A program made the translations under genes and the position numbers. The notes beneath the pieces are model-generated. The model did no database searches. It had not been told where the DNA came from and was given only the letters and a program-made list of their open reading frames with translations. Shown piece after piece: positions 8,242 to 15,091 of a stretch of 24,601 nt of DNA (positions are counted from its first letter, which is position 1; every line of letters starts with the position of its first letter). Location: assembly GCA_910585205.1 (NCBI GenBank), contig CAJUCC010000051.1, positions 1-24,601 on the forward strand. The letters are read 5' to 3'. The stretch is from an uncultured Lachnospiraceae bacterium (GTDB lineage Bacteria > Bacillota > Clostridia > Lachnospirales > Lachnospiraceae).

Positions 8242-8302
8242 ATCTTACGGTGTGAATTCCGGATGGAAAAGACTGCTTGTCCCGGGAGTTTTTTGCAGTG
8301 AA

Positions 8303-8331
8303 TTGTTATCTGACAACAAATGTGATATACT
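8303..8331 (+). promoter_or_regulatory. Promoter of the lacI-type regulator with overlapping operator-like palindrome
   Basis: TTGTTA (8303-8308), a 17-base spacer and TATACT (8326-8331) with an extended -10 TG (8323-8324) form a good sigma-A promoter. The -35 is the left arm of the imperfect palindrome TTGTTATCTGACAACAA (8303-8319), in which 7 of 8 pairs match around a central T. This is a plausible autoregulatory operator for the LacI-family protein encoded 94 bases after its right edge. Confidence 0.7.
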
Positions 8332-8412
8332 ATGAACACTTGGCGAGGTATTGTCGAGCCTGGTGGAAATGAACATTTTTTATGATATAACATTTCACGG
8401 AAGAGGTATGGC

Positions 8413-9405
8413 ATGACGGTAAAAGAACTGGCGGCATTGGCTGGTGTGTCTCCGGCAACGGTTTCTCTGGTGCTGAACGGAAAAAAGGGTGTCAGTGAGG
8501 AAAAGCGGAAAGAGATTCTGAAGTTGGTGGAAGACAACCGGTACCGGCATCAGAAAAGAAATGATGCCGGTACGAGAAATATACTTTTTATCAAGTATTC
8601 CAGAGACGGTGTCATTCTGGAAGAAAATACGAATTTTGTTTCCGCCATTATGGACGGCGCGGAGATGGAATGTCAGCAGCAGAATTTTCATTTTAATATT
8701 ACCATGTGCGAGGGGAATCTTGCCGAGACGTTGGAGAGCTTTGACTATTCCAATTTCTATGGGATTATGATTCTGGGAACCGAGTTGGGCGAGGAAGACT
8801 ATCCGGTACTGGAAAAGATACCGATTCCGTATGTGATTGTTGACAACAGTATGCCGCATTTTGACTGCAACTGTGTGGCCATTGACAATAAGGAAAATGT
8901 GTTTAAGGCAATTCAGCATTTTGTGCGGCAGGGCGGCGATCAGATCGGGTATTTCGGCAGCAACGTAAAGATACAGAATTTTATTGAGCGGGAACAGGGA
9001 TTTTTTGAGGCGCTGGAATACTTTGATGTAAAGGTCAGCGAGGACAATGTATTCAGTGTGCCGCCCACCATGCTCGGCGCTTTTGAACAGACACAGCGGT
9101 ATATCGAAGCGGGCAGGCGGATTCCGCCCTGCATTTTTGTGGACAATGACACAATGACCATTGGGGTGATGAAGGCGCTGAATATTGCGGATTATGCGGT
9201 TCCGGAAGATGTTTCCGTGATCGGATTTGACGATATTACATTCTGCACGATCTATTCACCGACAATTTCCACGATCCATGTCAATAAACGGATGCTTGGG
9301 AAGATGGCGCTGTCCACGCTGCAGAATATGACGGAGATCAAGGACTTTAAAAAGGTAAAAATCAGGATCAGCGGAGATCTGAAAATACGGCAGAGTACGA
9401 GATAA
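8413..9405 (+). CDS. LacI-family transcriptional regulator
   Basis: A 330-residue one-component sugar-responsive regulator. Residues 1-23 form the helix-turn-helix (VKELAALAGVSPATVSLVLNGKKGV), followed by a short hinge (NRYRHQKR) in place of the usual LGYxPN-type hinge. A periplasmic-binding-like effector domain follows, ending with the family hallmarks VPEDVSVIGFDD and SPTISTIHVNKRMLGKMA. GGAAGAGG (8399-8406) supports the ATG at 8413; the ATG at 8408 runs straight into a stop. Its placement after the transport, mtnKA and dhaKL genes suggests that it controls them and itself. The effector might be the imported sugar or a phosphorylated intermediate. A small PPC-domain gene is coupled to it 17 bases downstream. 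Confidence 0.9.
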   Translation: MTVKELAALAGVSPATVSLVLNGKKGVSEEKRKEILKLVEDNRYRHQKRNDAGTRNILFIKYSRDGVILEENTNFVSAIMDGAEMECQQQNFHFNITMCEGNLAETLESFDYSNFYGIMILGTELGEEDYPVLEKIPIPYVIVDNSMPHFDCNCVAIDNKENVFKAIQHFVRQGGDQIGYFGSNVKIQNFIEREQGFFEALEYFDVKVSEDNVFSVPPTMLGAFEQTQRYIEAGRRIPPCIFVDNDTMTIGVMKALNIADYAVPEDVSVIGFDDITFCTIYSPTISTIHVNKRMLGKMALSTLQNMTEIKDFKKVKIRISGDLKIRQSTR

Positions 9406-9422
9406 GAGTGGAGGGAGACGAT

Positions 9423-9842
9423 ATGGAATACAGGAGATTTGGAACGACGATTGTCGCACGGATTGACAAAGGCGAGGAAATTCTGGAACAGGTAAAAGAG
9501 ATTGCGTCCCGGGAGGAGATCAGGCTGGCCTCTGTTCGGGCATTGGGCGCGGTTGGCGCGTTTACCGTGGGGGTATTTCGAACGGATGAAAAGCAATATC
9601 TTTCCAATCAGTTCACAGGAGACTTTGAGATTGTATCTCTGACAGGGACAATCAATACGATGGATGGCGCATTTTACTGTCATCTGCATATGAGCGCGGG
9701 CAACGAAAAGGGAGAAGTCTTTGGCGGACATCTGAATCGGGCGGTTGTCAGCGCAACCTGCGAGATGGTGATCGAGGTGATTGACGCAGTGGTGGATCGT
9801 CGTTTCGATGAAGCCATCGGGTTAAATCTGCTGCGCTTCTGA
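9423..9842 (+). CDS. PPC/DUF296 domain protein
   Basis: This 139-residue protein consists of a single PPC (plants and prokaryotes conserved, DUF296) domain, found in plant AT-hook proteins and alone in bacteria, where the role is mostly unknown. The His motif is intact: CHLHMSAGNEKGEVFGGHL gives His87, His89 and His103, positioned like the three-His metal site of bacterial homologues. The GTG at 9408 is rejected as start because GGAGGGAG (9410-9417) lies just before the ATG at 9423. It follows the LacI-type gene by 17 bases and is closed by a strong hairpin, so the two form one unit. It may modify regulator output or handle a metabolite. Neither can be shown from sequence. Confidence 0.85.
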   Translation: MEYRRFGTTIVARIDKGEEILEQVKEIASREEIRLASVRALGAVGAFTVGVFRTDEKQYLSNQFTGDFEIVSLTGTINTMDGAFYCHLHMSAGNEKGEVFGGHLNRAVVSATCEMVIEVIDAVVDRRFDEAIGLNLLRF

Positions 9843-9857
9843 TGAAACTTCGTAAAT

Positions 9858-9904
9858 AAAGGCATTGCAAAACGGGTGATATGGCGCTGTTTTGCAATGC
9901 CTTT
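9858..9904. terminator. Bidirectional terminator between PPC gene and deoR-type gene
   Basis: A perfect 16-bp stem pairs AAAGGCATTGCAAAAC (9858-9873) with GTTTTGCAATGCCTTT (9889-9904) around a 15-base loop. The flanking A/T bases give a short T-rich tail on either strand. It sits between convergent genes, so it should end transcripts from both sides. Confidence 0.85.
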
Positions 9905-9930
9905 ATAGTATGAGCGGAAAATTTTCCGGG

Positions 9931-10695
9931 TTACACGCTGCATGCAAAGATGCGGACCCGTTTTCTTTCGAGAAAAGATTTCCATTCGGGTGTGAATCGG
10001 AAATCGGAGATAATTCCGTGAATATTTTCATAATCACAAATATGGACAAAGGAGGTTTTATCGAATTTGGATTTGTCGGCGATGACATAAACCGAAGCGC
10101 TGTTTTTGAGCAATGTCTGACGAATCAGGGCAATGTCTTCATTCGAATCGGTGATGCCGTGTTCCATGGAAAGAGAGCGGCAGGACATAAATGTCATGTC
10201 GAAAAAGTATTCTTTCAGGCCCTGCACGGCGGCGCGGCCGTTAAAGGCTTTGGATTTTGCGGAATAGATGCCGCCGATGCCGACCAGATGTACGGTTTCG
10301 CTGTCTTTGAGCTGATCGATCGCCATCAGAGAGTTGGTCACAATGGTGAGGCGCATATTTCGAATCCGTTTGGCGAGAAAAGTAGCGGTCGTGGACGCGT
10401 CGAGGAAGACGGAGTCGCCGTGGTGGATCAATTCGGCACATTTGTCGGCGATGGCTTCTTTGCTTTCCACATAAGCCGTTTCGCGCAGGGTAAGGTCGAT
10501 GTCGTTCAGGGCGCCGTCCTGTATAAAGGCGCCGCCGTATGTGCGGGAGAGAAAACCTTCGTTTTCCAGCTGCTGCAGGTCTTTGCGGATTGTTTCCTCC
10601 GTGACGGAGAATCTTTTGGACAATTCCACGACGGTTACGCTCTTTTTTTCCAGTAAAATATCTTTGATTTGTGTCTTTCTCGCAACGGCAAGCAT
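9931..10695 (-). CDS. DeoR-family transcriptional regulator
   Basis: A 254-residue repressor of the DeoR/GlpR type. The N-terminal winged helix (residues 5-58, IKDILLEKKSVTVVELSKRFSV, then TEETIRKDLQQLENEGFLSRTYGGAF) is the family signature. It is followed by a DeoR C-terminal sensor domain with the phosphosugar-site motif DASTTATFLAKRI, and TNSLMAIDQL, VGIGGIY and ADKSKF. Such proteins respond to phosphorylated sugars. The start has AGGAGGA (10701-10707) five bases ahead. It is divergent from the alpha-glucosidase gene and convergent with the PPC gene, so either neighbour could be a target. The phosphorylated ketoses expected from the mtn/dha genes are conceivable effectors. That link is inference. 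Confidence 0.92.
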   Translation of the reverse strand: MLAVARKTQIKDILLEKKSVTVVELSKRFSVTEETIRKDLQQLENEGFLSRTYGGAFIQDGALNDIDLTLRETAYVESKEAIADKCAELIHHGDSVFLDASTTATFLAKRIRNMRLTIVTNSLMAIDQLKDSETVHLVGIGGIYSAKSKAFNGRAAVQGLKEYFFDMTFMSCRSLSMEHGITDSNEDIALIRQTLLKNSASVYVIADKSKFDKTSFVHICDYENIHGIISDFRFTPEWKSFLERKRVRIFACSV

Positions 10696-10757
10696 GGGGT
10701 TCCTCCTGTGCCCGACGTCCGCCGGCGGCCGTCAGGCGATATGTAAAATTTGTAAAT

Positions 10758-10786
10758 ATCATATCATTTCCGGGTGAAATAGTAAA
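10758..10786 (-). promoter_or_regulatory. Promoter of the deoR-type gene
   Basis: Read on the minus strand, TTTACT (10786-10781), a 17-base spacer and TATGAT (10763-10758), with TG ahead of the -10, form a good extended -10 promoter. It lies about 60 bases upstream of the DeoR start codon. Confidence 0.65.
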
Positions 10787-10833
10787 GGGGGACGTTGCCG
10801 CTCAGGCAGTTTCGCGTGCCTGTAAAACAGCCC

Positions 10834-10862
10834 TTTTCGAAAGCGTGCGGTTGCTATATAAT
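10834..10862 (+). promoter_or_regulatory. Probable promoter of the alpha-glucosidase gene
   Basis: A perfect TATAAT at 10857-10862 lies 39 bases before the start codon. The best -35 at 17-base spacing, TTTTCG (10834-10839), is poor, so the promoter may be weak or need an activator. No convincing catabolite-response (cre) element was seen between the two divergent genes. Confidence 0.5.
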
Positions 10863-10901
10863 GTAAGAAATTCAGGTCGGATGAAAGAAAGGAAAACGAG
10901 T

Positions 10902-12536
10902 ATGAAACAGACAAAATGGTGGAAACATTCGGTTGTGTATCAGATCTATCCCCGAAGCTTTCAGGATTCCAACGGGGACGGCATCGGTGATATTCCGGGA
11001 ATTATCAGCAGACTGGACTATCTGCGGGAACTGGGGATTGACGTGATCTGGCTGTCGCCGGTATATGAGTCGCCGCAGGATGATAACGGCTATGACATCA
11101 GCGATTATTACGGTATCTATCATGAGTTTGGCAGCATGGCGGATATGGAGGAGCTGATCGCGCAGGCGGAGAAACGGGGGATCCGGATTGTGATGGATAT
11201 GGTGGTCAATCACTCTTCCGACGAGCATGCCTGGTTTTTGGAGGCCAGAAAAGACAAAAACAGCAGATACCGCGATTATTATATCTGGCGGGAAGGCGAA
11301 AAGGGACAGCTTCCGAATGAAACAAAGGCGTCCTTTGGCGGCCCGGCGTGGGAATGGGACGAGGAAGCAGGGGCATATTATTTTCACCTGTTTTCGAAAA
11401 AGCAGCCGGATCTGAACTGGGAAAATGAGGCGATGCGCCGGGACATTTATCGGATGATGCGCTGGTGGCTGGACAAGGGACTTGGCGGCTTTCGTCTGGA
11501 TGTCATCGACAATATCGGCAAGGTGCCGGATGCGATGATTCGCGAGAACGGACCCAAGCTGCACGATTACATCAGAGAGATGAGCCGGGAAGCCTTTCAG
11601 AAATATGATATTGTCACCGTCGGAGAGACGTGGGGCGCCAATGTGGACAATGCGAAACTGTACAGCAATCCCGACGGCTCGGAGCTTTCGATGATCTTTC
11701 AGTTTGAACATATCTGTGCCAGCCATTCGGAAGAATATGGAAAGTGGAAGCAGGAGAAAAAAGACTTTGTCAGGCTGAAAAAGATTTTCACCGACTGGCA
11801 GAAGGCGCTGCACGGATGTGGCTGGAACAGTCTGTTCTGGGACAATCATGATCTGCCGCGGGCGGTTTCCGCGTTTGGAAACGACGGGATATACCGCGTG
11901 GAATCGGCTAAGGCGCTGGCGACATTCCTGCACGGCATGCAGGGGACACCCTATATCTATGAGGGAGAAGAACTGGGCATGACCAATATCCGTCTGGAGG
12001 ATCTCGCACAGGTCCGGGATATTGAGGCGCGGAATATATATGAGGAGTTGAAGGAAAAAGGATGGAACCATCAGGAGATTATGGAAGCCATCAATATGAC
12101 CGGACGGGACAATGCCCGCACACCCATGCAGTGGGACGATACGGAAAATGCCGGATTTACAGCGGGGACGCCATGGATCGGTGTCAATCCCAATTATCGT
12201 GAGATCAATGCCGCGGCGGAGATGGCAGATGAAAACTCCGTGTTTCATTATTATAAGAAACTGATCGCACTGCGCAAGAGCGCGGAATGGGGCGATGTGC
12301 TGGCAGAGGGGACGTATGAGCCGTATCTGGAGGAGGACGGCGATATTTTCTTCTATGTGCGCAGTCTGGAAGGGAAGCGGCTTCTGGTGCTGGGGAATTT
12401 CAGCGACAGGGAAAGAACGGTGGAACTGCCGTTCGGGATCCGGAAAACGGTGCTGACGAACTATCCGGAAATCCGTATGGAGGGCAATACCGTTGTGATA
12501 CGGCCTTATGAAGCAGTGATGGCGGAACCGACATAA
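10902..12536 (+). CDS. GH13 oligo-1,6-glucosidase / DexB-like alpha-glucosidase
   Basis: A cytoplasmic glycoside hydrolase that releases glucose from short alpha-1,6-linked glucans such as isomaltose or panose. The 544-residue length is typical. It begins WWKHSVVYQIYPRSF. The catalytic set is visible: nucleophile Asp200 in GGFRLDVID, acid Glu242 in VTVGETWG, and Asp317 in WDNHDLPR. QPDLNWEN and GRDNARTPMQWD are further hallmarks. Val201 directly after the nucleophile is the residue associated with alpha-1,6 rather than alpha-1,4 preference, and VIDNIGK resembles dextran glucosidase DexB. The start at 10902 is chosen over earlier in-frame codons because AAAGGA (10888-10893) precedes it and the fold begins there. 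No sugar transporter gene sits beside it. The DeoR-type gene is divergent. Confidence 0.93.
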   Translation: MKQTKWWKHSVVYQIYPRSFQDSNGDGIGDIPGIISRLDYLRELGIDVIWLSPVYESPQDDNGYDISDYYGIYHEFGSMADMEELIAQAEKRGIRIVMDMVVNHSSDEHAWFLEARKDKNSRYRDYYIWREGEKGQLPNETKASFGGPAWEWDEEAGAYYFHLFSKKQPDLNWENEAMRRDIYRMMRWWLDKGLGGFRLDVIDNIGKVPDAMIRENGPKLHDYIREMSREAFQKYDIVTVGETWGANVDNAKLYSNPDGSELSMIFQFEHICASHSEEYGKWKQEKKDFVRLKKIFTDWQKALHGCGWNSLFWDNHDLPRAVSAFGNDGIYRVESAKALATFLHGMQGTPYIYEGEELGMTNIRLEDLAQVRDIEARNIYEELKEKGWNHQEIMEAINMTGRDNARTPMQWDDTENAGFTAGTPWIGVNPNYREINAAAEMADENSVFHYYKKLIALRKSAEWGDVLAEGTYEPYLEEDGDIFFYVRSLEGKRLLVLGNFSDRERTVELPFGIRKTVLTNYPEIRMEGNTVVIRPYEAVMAEPT

Positions 12537-12565
12537 CCGGCATAAGATTTGTGCGCAGCAGGACG

Positions 12566-12615
12566 CGGCCAAAGGACAGCCGAAAGATATTTTATCAAAA
12601 GGCATCCTTTGGCCG
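12566..12615 (+). terminator. Possible weak terminator after the alpha-glucosidase gene
   Basis: CGGCCAAAGGA (12566-12576) and TCCTTTGGCCG (12605-12615) form a perfect 11-bp inverted repeat with a 28-base spacer. A run of seven Ts comes eight bases later. The right arm lies in the last codons of the convergent XRE gene. The long loop and displaced T-run make this a weak terminator candidate for the plus strand. Confidence 0.4.
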
Positions 12616-13059
12616 TTCCGGTGTTTTTTTCTTTTTCGGCCGAAAGTCTTCGCTGCGTTTTCTGCGGAACTCTTCCAGCTTAAATCGTAAATACGAATCC
12701 ATGTCATCTTCGAGAGAAGACAAATCGTCTATGCTGATTTCCAGCGTGCCGTCCGGGTAATGAAGCCAAAGAAATCCGTCGTCATCGTGCCCGAGCGTGA
12801 AACCGATCCGCTCCAGATTTTTTTCCAGCGGCATATATTCCGGTTCTTTGAGCCATCCGAGCGTGTCGTTGAGATGGGATACGGGGACGCCGAGCGCATT
12901 TGCGATCCTGATCTGTGTTTCCAGCTTGGGATTTTGATCCGTATTGTTTTCCCAGCGTCCGATCTGCTGCTGCGAGAGCCCGCCGAGCTTTTCTCCCAGT
13001 TCTTTCTGTGTCATATTCTTTGCTTTGCGAATTCGTTTTATATTTTCTCCGATTGTCAT
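12595..13059 (-). CDS. XRE-family helix-turn-helix regulator
   Basis: A 154-residue DNA-binding protein. The N-terminal 60 residues are a Cro/C1-type helix-turn-helix (IGENIKRIRKAKNMTQKELGEKL, then QQQIGRWENN and LETQIRIANALGV). The remainder matches no domain I recognise: an acidic middle (ISIDDLSSLEDDMDSYLRF) followed by a very basic tail (RRKRSEDFRPKKKKTPERPKDAF). AGGTG precedes the start. A TATGAT (minus strand, 13087-13082) could be its -10 but has no good -35. It is divergent from the sigma-factor gene across 207 bases of palindrome-rich DNA, so it may control that gene and itself. The target is inferred from position only. Confidence 0.85.
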   Translation of the reverse strand: MTIGENIKRIRKAKNMTQKELGEKLGGLSQQQIGRWENNTDQNPKLETQIRIANALGVPVSHLNDTLGWLKEPEYMPLEKNLERIGFTLGHDDDGFLWLHYPDGTLEISIDDLSSLEDDMDSYLRFKLEEFRRKRSEDFRPKKKKTPERPKDAF

Positions 13060-13153
13060 GCGCTCACCTCATATTCAGGCTATCATATAACCTGCATAAA
13101 CACAACAAAAAAGTCTTCCATGCCATGTACTTCAGGCGTAGTTATCGATGCTG

Positions 13154-13213
13154 TTGACACAATAAAAAAGATGTGTTAAAGTAAAATAACACAATTATTT
13201 TAGTGTGAAACAC
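13154..13213 (+). promoter_or_regulatory. Sigma-factor gene promoter with clustered palindromes
   Basis: TTGACA (13154-13159), a 17-base spacer and TAAAGT (13177-13182) with an extended -10 TG form a sigma-A promoter. GTGTTA (13173-13178) and TAACAC (13187-13192) make an inverted repeat spanning the -10 and start region. GTGT-GAA-ACAC (13203-13213) follows. These could be operators for the divergent XRE-type protein. Confidence 0.65.
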
Positions 13214-13266
13214 ATACACAGATAACTGCCGGTAAGGCCGTTGTTTGACTGGGAGGGGACGAAGGT

Positions 13267-14178
13267 ATGACAAATGAGGAGCTTGCAGTGCGGATACAGA
13301 GCGGGATCGATGTGTCTGAAAATATGTTGATCCTCTGGCAGCAGACCAGAGGGTTTATCCATGCCATTGCCCTGCGCTATCAGGGGCTTGCGGAAATGGA
13401 AGATCTGGAACAGGAGGGCTATATTGCGCTGTATGATGCCGTTGACGGATTTCGGGCAGAGCAGGGTGCCCGGTTTCTGACTTATGCAAAGCACTGGATT
13501 GTACAGGGTATGAAGCGCTATATTGACAACTGCTGTCGAACGATCAGAATTCCCGTGCATGAACAGGAAAAGATACGACGGTACCACAGGATAGAGAATG
13601 ATTTTCTGACATTGGAAGGCAGGAGGCCTGCACAGTGGGAAATGGTCCGCGGCATGGGGCTGGACGAGCGGCAGATGCAAAATCTGCAGGAGGCCATAGC
13701 GATGGCGCAGGTCGGCAGCCTTGACTGCACTTTGGCGGACGAAGAAGACGGAGAGCGCGTGGGAAATCTGGTGGCCTGTGACACGGACGTGGAATCCGCG
13801 GTGCTGGACGATATGGAGGCGCGGCAGCTTTCGGAGATCCTCCGGGAAGCGGTGGCGGCATTGCCGGATGCACAGCGGGCCGTTATATCCGGCAGATTTA
13901 TGGAGGGAAAAACGGTCGGAGAAATCGGCCGGTTTCTGAAACTGAAACCGGGAAAAATAAGAGGGATAGAGGAAAAGGCATTACAGGAACTGCGCCGGGA
14001 GAACCGGCTTGCCGCATATCTGCCGGAATGGGTCGAGACTATGGCGTACCGGCATCACGGCGTGGCGGCGTTTCACAGGAGCCGGGAAAGCGTGACCGAG
14101 CGAGCGGCGATGCGGTTGTCGGGAATGCTTTATGATAACGCTCAAAGCGGCGGAAAGAAAACCGGTATCACTGTCTAA
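13267..14178 (+). CDS. Alternative sigma-70 family RNA polymerase sigma factor with C-terminal extension
   Basis: A 303-residue sigma-70 family protein that would direct RNA polymerase to a special promoter set. Region 2 spans about 25-95 (MEDLEQEGYIALYDAVDGF, then FLTYAKHWIVQGMKRYI). TIRIPVH begins a region 3 part (about 96-165), and region 4 with its helix-turn-helix is at about 185-245 (LPDAQRAVISGRFMEGKTVGEIG). There is no region 1.1. Residues 246-303 form an unusual tail (YLPEWVETMAYRHHGVAAFHRS, then VTERAAMRL) not found in housekeeping sigma factors. I recall similar tails in sigma-like proteins on phages and conjugative elements, but no mobility gene is nearby. GGGAGGGG lies upstream of the start. 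The regulon is unknown. Confidence 0.85.
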   Translation: MTNEELAVRIQSGIDVSENMLILWQQTRGFIHAIALRYQGLAEMEDLEQEGYIALYDAVDGFRAEQGARFLTYAKHWIVQGMKRYIDNCCRTIRIPVHEQEKIRRYHRIENDFLTLEGRRPAQWEMVRGMGLDERQMQNLQEAIAMAQVGSLDCTLADEEDGERVGNLVACDTDVESAVLDDMEARQLSEILREAVAALPDAQRAVISGRFMEGKTVGEIGRFLKLKPGKIRGIEEKALQELRRENRLAAYLPEWVETMAYRHHGVAAFHRSRESVTERAAMRLSGMLYDNAQSGGKKTGITV

Positions 14179-14261
14179 TTTTAAGAAACTATTAACTATT
14201 TCCCGATTCCATTCTTCATATTTATGATGTAATATAAGACACAGAAATTGTCACTGAATTT

Positions 14262-14298
14262 TTGTGCAAACAGTAATTATCATGTATAATAATACATG
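14262..14298 (+). promoter_or_regulatory. Promoter of the MacAB-type operon with palindromic operator
   Basis: TTGTGC (14262-14267), a 17-base spacer and a perfect TATAAT (14285-14290) lie about 70 bases before the ATPase gene. The -10 sits inside the perfect inverted repeat CATGTAT-AATA-ATACATG (14281-14298). A dimeric repressor bound there would block transcription. No regulator gene is adjacent in this operon, so the protein must be encoded elsewhere or be one of the regulators in this window. Confidence 0.75.
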
Positions 14299-14358
14299 CC
14301 CGCTTTCTCTTTGCACGGAGATCGGTGGCAGAAAATATAAATTCATAAAGGAATTGGC

Positions 14359-15051
14359 ATGGCAGAACTGATTACGTTAAGCAATATCTGTAAAATTTAT
14401 AATCCGGGAGAGAATGAGGTGCGTGCACTGGATGACGTGAACCTGACGGTGGATGAGAATGAGTTTGTAGCCATTATCGGACAGTCGGGTTCCGGGAAAT
14501 CGACACTGATGAATATGCTCGGATGTCTGGATGTGCCGACCAGCGGCACGTATATGCTTCACGGACAGGACGTGTCCCATATGACGGATGACGAACTTTC
14601 GGATGTCAGGAATAAAGAGATCGGATTTATCTTTCAGGGGTTTAATCTGATTCAGAACCTGACGGCACTGGAAAATGTGGAACTGCCATTGATTTACCGG
14701 AATGTGGGGAGAAAAGAACGCCTTGCCCTTTCTCTGGAGGCACTGCGAAAAGTCGGACTGGAAAAGCGGCTGACGCATAAGCCGGCGGAAATGAGCGGCG
14801 GCCAGCAGCAGCGGGTGGCGATTGCCAGGGCGATTGCACAGGCGCCGCCGGTGATTCTGGCGGATGAACCGACCGGCAATCTGGATTCCGGTTCCACGAA
14901 AGAGATTATGGGAATTCTGCGGGAGCTGCACCGGGAGGGAAGGACCGTAATTTTAATTACGCATGATAACGAGATTGCCGCACAGGCAAAACGGATTATT
15001 AAAATAAAAGACGGCAGGATTTCGGAAGATATTGTGCAGGAAAAAGAATAG
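14359..15051 (+). CDS. ABC transporter ATP-binding protein, MacB/LolD type
   Basis: The ATPase of a tripartite efflux or export system. The 230 residues are the normal length. Walker A is GQSGSGKST (41-49), the Q-loop is IFQGFNLIQN, the signature MSGGQQQR (145-152), and Walker B with its catalytic Glu is VILADEPTGNLD (165-176). RNKEIGFIFQGFNLI and PTGNLDSGSTKEIM are typical of the MacB/LolD branch. AAAGGA is six bases before the start. The HlyD-like adaptor follows after 40 bases and the FtsX-type permease after that, so the three form one operon. Substrates of such Gram-positive systems include antimicrobial peptides and drugs. Nothing here identifies the substrate. Confidence 0.95.
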   Translation: MAELITLSNICKIYNPGENEVRALDDVNLTVDENEFVAIIGQSGSGKSTLMNMLGCLDVPTSGTYMLHGQDVSHMTDDELSDVRNKEIGFIFQGFNLIQNLTALENVELPLIYRNVGRKERLALSLEALRKVGLEKRLTHKPAEMSGGQQQRVAIARAIAQAPPVILADEPTGNLDSGSTKEIMGILRELHREGRTVILITHDNEIAAQAKRIIKIKDGRISEDIVQEKE

Positions 15052-15091
15052 ACAGAGCACATGGATACCGATGTGCGGAGGGGAATAAGGG

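Noticed and set aside
9892..10656. Plus-strand open frame of 254 codons opposite the DeoR-type gene
   Set aside because: The minus-strand product has clear DeoR domains, a ribosome binding site and a promoter. The plus frame is its mirror.
10671..10901. N-terminal extension of the alpha-glucosidase
   Set aside because: The extra 77 codons cover the divergent promoter region, and the GH13 fold begins just after 10902, where a ribosome binding site is found.
10872..12707. Minus-strand open frame of 611 codons opposite the alpha-glucosidase
   Set aside because: It is the antisense shadow of a confident GH13 gene, is rich in His, Arg, Ile and Cys, and shows no domain.
12760..13179. Plus-strand open frame opposite the XRE gene
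   Set aside because: The minus-strand helix-turn-helix protein is clear, and this frame runs through the sigma-factor promoter.
13267..14178. Sigma-like gene as part of an integrated phage or conjugative element
   Set aside because: Only the tail hints at this. No structural, replication, relaxase or integrase gene lies in the window.
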